From Anaerostipes butyraticus (GTDB lineage: Bacteria > Bacillota > Clostridia > Lachnospirales > Lachnospiraceae): a DNA stretch of 64,000 nt. The notes under the pieces are model-generated. The model saw only the letters and a list, made by a program, of their open reading frames with translations. It did not search any database and was not told the origin of the DNA. Position 1 is the first letter of the stretch; every line of letters begins with the position of its first letter. The stretch is taken from assembly GCF_016586355.1 (NCBI RefSeq), contig NZ_BLYI01000050.1, positions 1 to 64,000 on the forward strand, in the 5' to 3' direction. The translations under genes were made by a program, and so were the position numbers. Below, in pieces: positions 57,398 through 64,000 of this stretch.

Positions 57398-59398
57398 TTA
57401 AGACATAATGGAATCTTTATCCAGCGGAACAATCTCCTCTGGATAATCCGGAAATTCTTCCGGCAGGTCACTAAGCTCTTCCGGCTGCTCGGAAGGGTAA
57501 GCGTGTTTGTCCGGTTCCCGGCGAAGCGGTTTCTCCTGAGAGGGAAAGGCAGGGCGTCTGCCGCTGCGGCCAGGCCGGGGCTTTTTCTTTAAATTCTCCG
57601 CAAGAGTCGGTGTATAGTCGTATTCTTCCTGCTCGGCCATCGCCCGCCAATGGGGAACATGGTCTGCCGCTTTTCTTGGTATCAGTTTTTTGGAATCCGG
57701 GTGGAGCGTATAGTCGTACTTTTCCACTTCTAATATTTTCTGTCCCCGCAGGATGATAAGCGCCTTATTCAAGGGCAGCCGTTGGATCTCATCCGGCGTT
57801 AGGAGCTTGCGCTTCCCGATGGATCTGGTCTGCCGGTACTCCGGCGTGTAGTCAGAAACCCGCCAGGAATTGAGCTGTTTGGCTTCGCTGCTGACTCCAA
57901 CCGTCACATCTCCGGACCGATTGGAAATAAAGGTGGCGGTCACTTCATCGGTACAGCCTAAGAATAATTGGCTGTCACAATTCCCGATAATTTCCTGCCA
58001 TTGGTTCAGCGGATACCGGTTCTGCATCTGTGGCAGATTCTGGAAAATACAGGAAATGCTTAAGTTTCGACTCCGGATAACAGAAATCTTTTTATTCAGC
58101 TCCAAAATGGCGCCGGTATTGGCCAGCTCATCTGCCAGGATATGTACCGGAACCGGCAGCTTCCCGTCCACGCCCTCTTTATCCGCAAAGCGGACTAGCT
58201 TGATAAAGATAAAGGTCATGAACAGGGAGGAGAGGAAATCAAAGGTGCTGTCCTGGTCTGAGGTGATGCAGAAATACGCACATTTCTGTTTGCCCGGCAG
58301 CGTCAGATCGATCTCGTCATAGGAGGTGATCTGCCGGATCAGCTTATTTTGAAACACCTGCAGCCTGGCACCTAATCCGATGATAACACCGGAGCGCACC
58401 GTGTCGCTGGCCTGCTTATAGATGCAGTAAGGCACTTTTGCCGGATGGGATACCGGAAGCAGGTCAAACAGGCTGTTCAGTTCTTTCTCGGAACTCATAG
58501 TCAGCAGCTTGTACACCTGCCCGATATTTTTGGCTTCCGGCGGAAAGCCCTGGTCCACGTACAGAACCAGGGCTTTTAACAAATTCATCTCCGCATTATC
58601 CCAGAAATGATCCCCTTTGGCAGAACCGGTATTCTGGATGATGACATCGGCAAAGACCTGAGCCATCGTCTCAGAACCGTTGATCTCCATGAGACAGTTC
58701 CAGCTGTCGGAGTTTTCCGGGTTGACCAGATTGAAGCATTTGACGGTATAGCCTTCCTTCTCCAGATACACGGACATACTTTCATAGAGTTCAGATTTCG
58801 GATCGGTTATGATCAGGCTTTCTCCCGGCCCGTCAATCCCACGGGCAACACTCTGAAAAATGGCGTTACGGACATAGGCCCGGCTCTTCATGGATCCGCT
58901 GGAACCGTAGACTGCCACATTCCGATTCATATAGGTGTGGTAGGGCAGGCAGACGGCCTTGCCGTTCAGCTTGCCTAAGATGGTGCCTTTGTTTTTCTTT
59001 ACATCAGAAGTCAGCTCCAGGACTTTATGCATCTCCTCCGGCGTCATGAAACCGGAGGTGCCATAGGTGCCTTTTGTAGAGTAGTTCAGGTTCCGTTCCC
59101 GGTCTGGGACTTCGCCGTTGCGGTCATAGCCCATCCGCATGAGCAGGAAAATCAGCAGTCCAAATACCACAAGGCAGATTCCAATCCCGTACAGGTTATA
59201 CGGAAAATCGGTGACTGCCTGGAAACAGGCTGCCGGATGCGGGGAAGGCATCTGTGGGGAACTGCCATTGCCCGGCGTGTTACCGGCGGCAGTCCAGATG
59301 CGATAGTTTCGGATAAACTGAGCGATATAGCCGCCTGCATATAAGGTGCAGAGGCTGATGGGAAGCAGATAAATGAGCTTCCACCATTTACGGTTCAT
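57398..59398 (-). CDS. virD4: VirD4/TraG-type coupling protein
   Basis: I choose ATG 59398 (MNRKWWKLIYLLPISLCTLY). Two N-terminal membrane helices (~7-28 and ~60-85) precede the ATPase. Walker A GSSGSMKSRA (~161-168) and a Walker B-like VPVHILADELANT with LLTPDEIQRL are present. VirD4 proteins bring the relaxase-bound DNA to the channel. The Pro/Arg/Glu-rich C-terminus may contact the channel or accessory proteins. The start overlaps the end of the upstream gene. Confidence 0.92.
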   Translation of the reverse strand: MNRKWWKLIYLLPISLCTLYAGGYIAQFIRNYRIWTAAGNTPGNGSSPQMPSPHPAACFQAVTDFPYNLYGIGICLVVFGLLIFLLMRMGYDRNGEVPDRERNLNYSTKGTYGTSGFMTPEEMHKVLELTSDVKKNKGTILGKLNGKAVCLPYHTYMNRNVAVYGSSGSMKSRAYVRNAIFQSVARGIDGPGESLIITDPKSELYESMSVYLEKEGYTVKCFNLVNPENSDSWNCLMEINGSETMAQVFADVIIQNTGSAKGDHFWDNAEMNLLKALVLYVDQGFPPEAKNIGQVYKLLTMSSEKELNSLFDLLPVSHPAKVPYCIYKQASDTVRSGVIIGLGARLQVFQNKLIRQITSYDEIDLTLPGKQKCAYFCITSDQDSTFDFLSSLFMTFIFIKLVRFADKEGVDGKLPVPVHILADELANTGAILELNKKISVIRSRNLSISCIFQNLPQMQNRYPLNQWQEIIGNCDSQLFLGCTDEVTATFISNRSGDVTVGVSSEAKQLNSWRVSDYTPEYRQTRSIGKRKLLTPDEIQRLPLNKALIILRGQKILEVEKYDYTLHPDSKKLIPRKAADHVPHWRAMAEQEEYDYTPTLAENLKKKPRPGRSGRRPAFPSQEKPLRREPDKHAYPSEQPEELSDLPEEFPDYPEEIVPLDKDSIMS

Positions 59399-60494
59399 GC
59401 AAAAACCCCTTTCTAAATTTAGAGAGGTCAATACTGGAGAACCGAATGTCGGCGGTCAGATATCGTTTCAGACAGGGGATTTGGAAATCAAAGCAGATCA
59501 TCACCCCCTTTCTGCCGTAAACATTCAGTCCGGTATTGAATCGGTTAATTCGGTGCAAGTCAAAATCATATGCAAGAACCGCGGGGTTCCCAGAAGCGTC
59601 CACCCCGTCATGGTCGATGGGAAGGTTTGGCTGCCGGGAACCTAAATCGGATAATAGTAACTGGTCCAGCTGTTTCATGAGCCGTGGCCGGACCAGCAGT
59701 TTTAAAAGCGTCTCACCTTCTGTTGTGTTTGGCAGATAGTGAAAGTGTTCATAGGATGTATCCGCTACAAACAGACTCTTTTTATATCCGCCGGTACTGG
59801 TCAGGAGCTGATAAGCAGTGTCCATGTCCTTCCCGGTCAGGATCGCCCGGACTTTCGGATGCCCCGTATAGGGGAAATCCTGCAGGTAATGCTGCAGGAA
59901 GGCGTTCAACCGTACCTCTGTCCGGTATTCCCACTTGAGTACATGGTCGCCGGTGTTATACAGTGCATAGGCACAGTGGGGAGCAAGCAGCACACCCATG
60001 CTCCGTGAGTTTCTGATCTTGGTTGCCTCTGGACCGATGTGCTTAAACTCCCGTGAGGAGTAAAAAAGGGGCAGGTTCCCCATAGAAAGGATACCGGCTT
60101 CGCGGCCTTCCCTGAAAATATCCGGTTTCTGGTCAGCAAAGAACGGGATGCCGGCGCTTAGGAGAGTCAGATAGGTTTCTGCTTTCTGGTACAGACGCAG
60201 CCGACGGGTTACTTCGCTTCGGACCTGATTGGTTTCGGTATTCCCGGTGAGGAAGTCACGGAAACGCTCCGGATTTTGAGCAAGGAGCATCTGTTTAGCC
60301 CGTCCGGTCAGGCGATAGCCCCTTAAATGATCCCGATAGTGAGTCCGCAGCAGTTTTTGTGCCTTTAACTCTGTAATGAGCTTTTCTCCATAAGAGGGGC
60401 TTGGGATCAGACGGGTAAGCTGGTCAGCAGGAAATTCCCCACAAAGAGCGACCATTTCCAGGAGCCTGTATTTCTGGGAGGTAGAAGGATACAA
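59388..60494 (-). CDS. Conserved element protein with N-terminal winged helix (368 aa)
   Basis: TTG 60494 is the likely start: GGAAGGAGG lies 11 bases upstream and no ATG is suitable. The first ~70 residues look like a winged helix (LLEMVALCGEFPADQLTRLI then LKAQKLLRTHYRDHLRGYRL). The rest resembles replication-relaxation-type element proteins, but weakly. It overlaps virD4 by 11 bases. It may act in DNA processing. Confidence 0.6.
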   Translation of the reverse strand: MYPSTSQKYRLLEMVALCGEFPADQLTRLIPSPSYGEKLITELKAQKLLRTHYRDHLRGYRLTGRAKQMLLAQNPERFRDFLTGNTETNQVRSEVTRRLRLYQKAETYLTLLSAGIPFFADQKPDIFREGREAGILSMGNLPLFYSSREFKHIGPEATKIRNSRSMGVLLAPHCAYALYNTGDHVLKWEYRTEVRLNAFLQHYLQDFPYTGHPKVRAILTGKDMDTAYQLLTSTGGYKKSLFVADTSYEHFHYLPNTTEGETLLKLLVRPRLMKQLDQLLLSDLGSRQPNLPIDHDGVDASGNPAVLAYDFDLHRINRFNTGLNVYGRKGVMICFDFQIPCLKRYLTADIRFSSIDLSKFRKGFLHEP

Positions 60495-60635
60495 AATCAG
60501 TCACCCCTCCTTCCGGTAGTTACCCATGTAAGTCTGTACTTGGGTAAAAAGTTGTGCTTCCCGGCAAACAAAAAAAGCAGGGATTTCCTGCTTTCAAAGG
60601 ATGTTTTACCAATGTCGGATAAAATGACGGAAAAA

Positions 60636-61304
60636 TCAAGAAATTTCCGATATGGTTTCAATCTCGTTTTTCCGCCCTTTCAGCCACTGAGGGAACCGGG
60701 ATTTTCCCATGACGTAGATGACTGTATGATCCGTATCTCCCAACTCGGTGGTATGGTAGGAGTCACAGTACAGCCCGCTGTCATCCACCATGATATAGCT
60801 GGCAATCGTGTCAAGAAGCTGCTTAAACTCCAGGTTATCGTAATCCCGTATCCGGTCAAACGGGCCGTTCCGGTCATAGATCTGGCTGAAGCAGACCACA
60901 CATTCCCTGTACAGGGGAAGGGAGTGGACAGTCAGGTAGTTTTGCAGTGCATAATTCAGCGGCTCATGGAGAAAGGCGGCGTTGACGTGCTGCTTTCTTT
61001 TGGGAAGCAGGCCCGGAAGCGTAATGGAGATCAAATCTTCGTCCTGGCAGATCGCAATCCCCTGGGCATCCGCCGCCTCCATTAAATATCCACCCCGTTT
61101 TTCCGGGGCTGCCAGGCAGACCAGGTTCCGCATCTGGCAGGCAATCCGTTCCGCCCGCAGCGCAGCGTTCATACTCAGATCCCCGTAGTTTTCCGGATAT
61201 GCACGGATATCGGTGGTTTTCAGTGCAAAAACCGTGTTGTTAAGTTTCTGGATCTCTCCTTCTAGCTTCGCAAGCCGTTCATAGAGTATTTTCTGGTTTG
61301 AAAT
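60636..61304 (-). CDS. Conserved element protein, probable rare ATT start (222 aa)
   Basis: The frame is open upstream of ATG 61172 for 44 codons (ISNQKILYERLAKLEGEIQK then LNNTVFALKTTDIRAYPENY), a coiled-coil-like segment that clearly looks coding. The upstream gene's last codons contain AAGGAGG, 8 bases before an ATT codon at 61304-61302, so translation probably starts there. ATG 61172 has no good site. The rest of the protein is soluble with a Cys-containing centre. No family is recognised. Confidence 0.6.
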   Translation of the reverse strand: MSNQKILYERLAKLEGEIQKLNNTVFALKTTDIRAYPENYGDLSMNAALRAERIACQMRNLVCLAAPEKRGGYLMEAADAQGIAICQDEDLISITLPGLLPKRKQHVNAAFLHEPLNYALQNYLTVHSLPLYRECVVCFSQIYDRNGPFDRIRDYDNLEFKQLLDTIASYIMVDDSGLYCDSYHTTELGDTDHTVIYVMGKSRFPQWLKGRKNEIETISEIS

Positions 61305-61309
61305 GTGTA

Positions 61310-61834
61310 TTACCTCCTTCCGTAGTAGCTGACAGAGCCGGAGTCATCCACGACACAGAAAGCAAGCACCCCTTCAAGCGAGAGTTTAGCTGCCTGCTGG
61401 ATATTTTCCAGCACCACAAGACGCAACACATCGTGGCAGGGAATGGATTTCATCACATGATCCACCAAAATTTCCTGTTCCAGCGGCACATAGAGGATTT
61501 CATATTCCTCATTTTCTGAAAAGAAGTGGAGTTTCACTGGAAAATCTCCACTGGTATGGAATACAATTGGCTTCTCAAAGTCCAGCAAGACCCAGAAGGC
61601 GGCAATCGTGCCACGATCCGGGTTTTCTGCGGCTTCCGGGCTGTCGCATAACAGACCAGCTTCCTTGGCGTGATAAATTCTTCCCTGCTTGACCAGGCTG
61701 GTGATCAACGACTTGATGGACTCCTGGTCACCAAACATCTTCATTACCTGTTCATATTTCAGGGCATGGTAGGTGGTCAGGAAGCGTAGGAGCTTTTCTC
61801 CTTCTCTGTGGTATATCTGATCTCTTGTCTTCAT
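61310..61834 (-). CDS. Conserved element protein (DUF5697-like)
   Basis: The 174-residue protein starts MKTRDQIYHREGEKLLRFLT and has an N-terminal winged-helix-like part (YEQVMKMFGDQESIKSLITS then LVKQGRIYHAKEAGLL). My family guess (DUF5697) is tentative. Its tail contains the ribosome site of the next gene. It is the first gene after the TACGTA region. Confidence 0.62.
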   Translation of the reverse strand: MKTRDQIYHREGEKLLRFLTTYHALKYEQVMKMFGDQESIKSLITSLVKQGRIYHAKEAGLLCDSPEAAENPDRGTIAAFWVLLDFEKPIVFHTSGDFPVKLHFFSENEEYEILYVPLEQEILVDHVMKSIPCHDVLRLVVLENIQQAAKLSLEGVLAFCVVDDSGSVSYYGRR

Positions 61835-61872
61835 GCCGGATTTCCTCCGTTCAATAGAATGTGCGTGCGCTG

Positions 61873-61929
61873 TACGTAGAGCATACGTAGACTTTTCTAC
61901 TTATTATATACATAGGCTGTACGTACAGC
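61873..61929 (-). promoter_or_regulatory. TACGTA boxes and palindrome before the DUF5697-like gene
   Basis: TACGTA occurs at 61873 and 61884 (11 bp apart) and in the perfect palindrome GCTGTACGTACAGC (61916-61929). A minus-strand TATAAT lies at 61908-61903 with no good -35 box; the palindrome covers that region, which suggests activation by a bound regulator. Confidence 0.55.
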
Positions 61930-61952
61930 GGTCAGCGTTGGTTTATGGGTAC

Positions 61953-61976
61953 AAAAAAAGCACCGCCGAGGGTGCT
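61953..61976 (-). terminator. Intrinsic terminator after the promoter at 62004
   Basis: AGCACC / GGTGCT around a CTCGGC-type loop is followed by six T on the minus strand. Transcription from the promoter at 62004-62032 would end here after ~45 nucleotides unless it is antiterminated. It may also end the upstream operon. Confidence 0.75.
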
Positions 61977-62003
61977 GTAAAAAGAAAACTATAAGCAATA
62001 CCT

Positions 62004-62032
62004 ATTGTAGCATGGGTAAATTTACCCTGCAA
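62004..62032 (-). promoter_or_regulatory. Promoter element, copy 2, with palindromic spacer
   Basis: On the minus strand TTGCAG (62032-62027), 17 bases, TACAAT (62009-62004), extended by TGC. The spacer contains the perfect palindrome GGGTAAATTTACCC (62014-62027). About 45 bases match the promoter at 52837-52865, so the two operons probably share a regulator. Confidence 0.68.
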
Positions 62033-62074
62033 TCGCAGAACCGGGACAATCCTGTGCCGGAGGTGTGCCACTTC

Positions 62075-62605
62075 CTACTCCGGGAAGAATTTGTTCAGGG
62101 TGTCTATGGTTTCTTTCGCCGTATATCCCCAGAGGATGCTGCTCAGGGCTTCAATCGCCTGGTGGCGTTTCCGGTAATATGTACGGTAGGAGATATTGGG
62201 AATGTGCTGCTCCAGCTTTTCCAGGATTTCTTCCGTGTTCTTCAGCTGCTGCGGCGAGAGAAAGGCATAGTAGAGGATCCAGTAATACTGCTCCCCGTAT
62301 TTGTGGTTATTCCGCAGAAGATCTACGGAAGACTCCAGCAGCTTCAGCATCCGGTTGCTCCGCTCAATGCTTTTGGCACGTTCCGCAATATCACTTCCTG
62401 CCAGGTCTGCCCCAGCTGCATAAATGGAATCCAGGAACTCATCAATGCTGGAACCGTACTGCACCTTGAATTGGTTCTCCATCTGGTGAACGACCACTTT
62501 CAGGCTGTATGTGGCATCCCGGTAACGGCGAAGGAACTGGTACGTATCATGAAACCGGGGATTTTCTTCCGGTGTTGAAAAGTCCTGTCCTTTACGCTTC
62601 GGCAT
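62075..62605 (-). CDS. Conserved element protein of unknown function (176 aa)
   Basis: The start at 62605 (MPKRKGQDFSTPEENPRFHD) follows AAGGAGG. The protein is helical and Lys/Glu-rich with no membrane segment. The C-terminal part (YRTYYRKRHQAIEALSSILW) hints at a DNA-binding helix like phage late regulators, but weakly. It overlaps the upstream gene by 14 bases. Confidence 0.6.
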   Translation of the reverse strand: MPKRKGQDFSTPEENPRFHDTYQFLRRYRDATYSLKVVVHQMENQFKVQYGSSIDEFLDSIYAAGADLAGSDIAERAKSIERSNRMLKLLESSVDLLRNNHKYGEQYYWILYYAFLSPQQLKNTEEILEKLEQHIPNISYRTYYRKRHQAIEALSSILWGYTAKETIDTLNKFFPE

Positions 62606-63935
62606 ACAGATCCCCTCCTTCCTGACTTCCGGCTTCCGCATTATCCGGTATTTGCGGGGGAAGATCCGGCAGTAAGATTTCCGGCGGTTCCATTCTGTGC
62701 ATCCTCTTAGCTCGCTGTCCTATCCTGCCCTCTTTCGGAAGGGCAGTATTCGCCAGTACGGTTCGGCTCTGCTGTCCACCCTTCTTCTCAGGCTCCAGCT
62801 TTGCAGACTCCGGCTTGGGTTCTATGGTCAGCTCAAACCGGTAGTTTGCGGCTCCAAAGGGGCAGATAATATTTAGACCAATTACAGGTATACTATCCTT
62901 GCAGTCTGATAAGGGAGATAATATATACCTGGTCCGGGGGCAGTGACAGCAGGAAATCCCTTGTGTATTCAGGAGTTTGGCGACTTTTTTGACCATGTAG
63001 CGGATGTGCGAAATTGGAACGCAGGGAATGGGATTTGAAACAGTAATCTGTTCATCCGTCACCGTTTCTGGTACGCACACAGACTCTGGTTCTGCGGGTT
63101 CCTCTGCAGGTGTTTCTTTTGGAATGTAAATCGGCAGTTTCATTTTCATGGCGATCTCCTCCTTGTCAATCAGTACGTCGCTGATGTTAAACATAATGGA
63201 AAGGTAATTGTTCAGGTAAATCATGCTCCCGTGATTACCACGGAAAGATACCAAGGTGATCAGGTTCATCTTCTCCAGCTTTTTTAATAACCTGGAGACA
63301 GTAGGTTTGGAATGTCCCCACCGTTCTCCCAGTGCCTGGAAGCTGGTCAGAGGGGAACCGGTATTGTTTCGATAATAGACGACAGGGCCGGTGTCAGAGC
63401 AGAGGACAGACGGATCATTGTATACAGCGTGGATCCACAGATCGAGCAGGATATCCATCTCCGAGCATTTGTCTGCCTGGATCAGCTTGTGGGCTTTTCC
63501 AATAGGGAAAAAGAAGAAACCCGTATCCTTTTTGCAGGGATAATTGTATTTCAGGGCAGTATTATCATTCTGCCAGTCGGTAATCTGGAATTTGACCAGA
63601 CGGTTTTTCTCCAGCAGGGAATAGGTAATGCAGCCTTCCTCCTGGAGATGCTTCAGGATAGATATGGCCTGATGCTGAAACCGGCAGCGAAACCAATCCT
63701 GCAGTTCTGAGATACTGCAGATCCATTCGCCTGGTGAGAGCGTGTAAGTGAACTGCTCCATGCGCCGGTTGGAATTGCTGTAATTGGCGTAGGAGCAGAG
63801 AACCAGATACCAGAAAAGAAAAGAGCTTCCGGTTGTTCGGATGCTCCTGTCATTTAATAAGGTCTGTATGAAGTTGCGGTAAATCCGGCAGCGTGGAAAA
63901 TCTACGATTTGTTTGAGTTCTAATTGGTATTCCAT
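62592..63935 (-). CDS. Winged-helix protein, possible replication/DNA-processing factor (447 aa)
   Basis: The N-terminal ~240 residues resemble winged-helix proteins (SISELQDWFRCRFQHQAISI; a second MarR-like part LGERWGHSKPTVSRLLKKLE). A Pro/Glu-rich linker and a C-terminal region with CCHCPRTRY follow. It may be the element's replication initiator or partitioning-like factor, but no catalytic motif proves that. AGGAGG precedes the start. Confidence 0.55.
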   Translation of the reverse strand: MEYQLELKQIVDFPRCRIYRNFIQTLLNDRSIRTTGSSFLFWYLVLCSYANYSNSNRRMEQFTYTLSPGEWICSISELQDWFRCRFQHQAISILKHLQEEGCITYSLLEKNRLVKFQITDWQNDNTALKYNYPCKKDTGFFFFPIGKAHKLIQADKCSEMDILLDLWIHAVYNDPSVLCSDTGPVVYYRNNTGSPLTSFQALGERWGHSKPTVSRLLKKLEKMNLITLVSFRGNHGSMIYLNNYLSIMFNISDVLIDKEEIAMKMKLPIYIPKETPAEEPAEPESVCVPETVTDEQITVSNPIPCVPISHIRYMVKKVAKLLNTQGISCCHCPRTRYILSPLSDCKDSIPVIGLNIICPFGAANYRFELTIEPKPESAKLEPEKKGGQQSRTVLANTALPKEGRIGQRAKRMHRMEPPEILLPDLPPQIPDNAEAGSQEGGDLYAEA

Positions 63936-63951
63936 AAGTAAGCCTCCTAAT

Positions 63952-63978
63952 AAAAAAGGCTGACAACGAATGTCAGCC
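63952..63978 (-). terminator. Terminator/attenuator just upstream of the 447-residue gene
   Basis: GGCTGACA / TGTCAGCC (8-bp perfect stem) is followed on the minus strand by TTTTTT. It lies 23 bases before the ATG of the gene at 63935. It may end an upstream operon or attenuate this one. Confidence 0.7.
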
Positions 63979-64000
63979 TGTCAAAATGATATGATTTGTC

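Noticed and set aside
59412-59423. TCTAAATTTAGA palindrome before virD4 as a third copy of the AAATTT operator
   Set aside because: The flanking promoter boxes and the wider 45-base similarity are absent; it lies next to the ribosome site and is likely chance.
1-64000. Relaxase, integrase and oriT of the ICE
   Set aside because: No MobP-type relaxase or tyrosine/serine recombinase motif is seen in any convincing frame, so I did not annotate them; they probably lie outside the window.

Overview
This window is most of an integrative and conjugative element (ICE) from a low-GC Gram-positive bacterium, most likely a gut Clostridia/Lachnospiraceae member. The evidence is strong AGGAGG-type ribosome sites, a sortase-anchored VaFE surface protein, and a CTn-type Firmicutes transfer module: a PrgI-VirB4 fusion, a lysozyme/C39 hydrolase, a VirB6/TrbL-like channel protein, a VirD4 coupling protein and an HTH_16-type regulator. 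I see no relaxase, integrase, tRNA or rRNA, so the element's ends lie outside the window.

Layout. (1) 1-1952: an IS3-type transposase start, a lactococcin-972-type bacteriocin export pair whose membrane subunit is cut by the IS, and a decayed winged-helix gene. (2) 1986-12291, minus strand: element backbone with a Fic protein, small unknown proteins, a sigma-like factor, an AbrB regulator, a MoxR-like AAA+ ATPase and VWA protein pair, and an SSB-like protein. It is headed by a promoter and a leader terminator at 12344-12505. (3) 12678-36130: a cargo island of four modules, nearly all related to peptide-antibiotic or bacteriocin sensing and resistance. They are a LanFEG-type transporter with a two-component system and lipoprotein; an AbrB-regulated ABC-2 transporter; a two-component system with a second E-loop ABC transporter; and a two-component system with an M23 peptidase and a three-permease FtsX transporter. 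(4) 36205-52595, minus strand: a ParE/Phd toxin-antitoxin pair, regulators, a VaFE adhesin and the mating-channel genes. (5) 52600-56300: a regulatory hub with two XRE repressors and their apparent operators, an AT-rich insert (alpha/beta hydrolase, YgiT-type zinc finger) and a probable type I toxin-antitoxin locus too small for ordinary gene finding. (6) 56451-63935, minus strand: S1-domain protein, VirD4 and upstream element genes of unknown function.

The most unusual structure is the cargo island. Every cargo module ends with a copy of the same orphan gene, a 136-138 residue OmpR-type winged-helix DNA-binding domain with no receiver. There are four intact copies (18412, 21362, 25718, 35720) and one remnant (1770). 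Two copies are followed by a ~100-bp repeat, and a third copy of that repeat is the apparent promoter of the SSB operon at the island's left edge. The modules therefore look like cassettes stacked between repeated regulator/promoter units. I propose a recombination-driven, growing bacteriocin-defence array; this is inference from sequence layout.

Control signals are unusually rich. There are perfect palindromes around the AbrB promoter and near the XRE genes. AACTCCACC repeats at 11-bp period precede both a response-regulator gene and the distant transporter it probably controls. Two homologous promoters, each followed by an intrinsic terminator, lie upstream of transfer operons.
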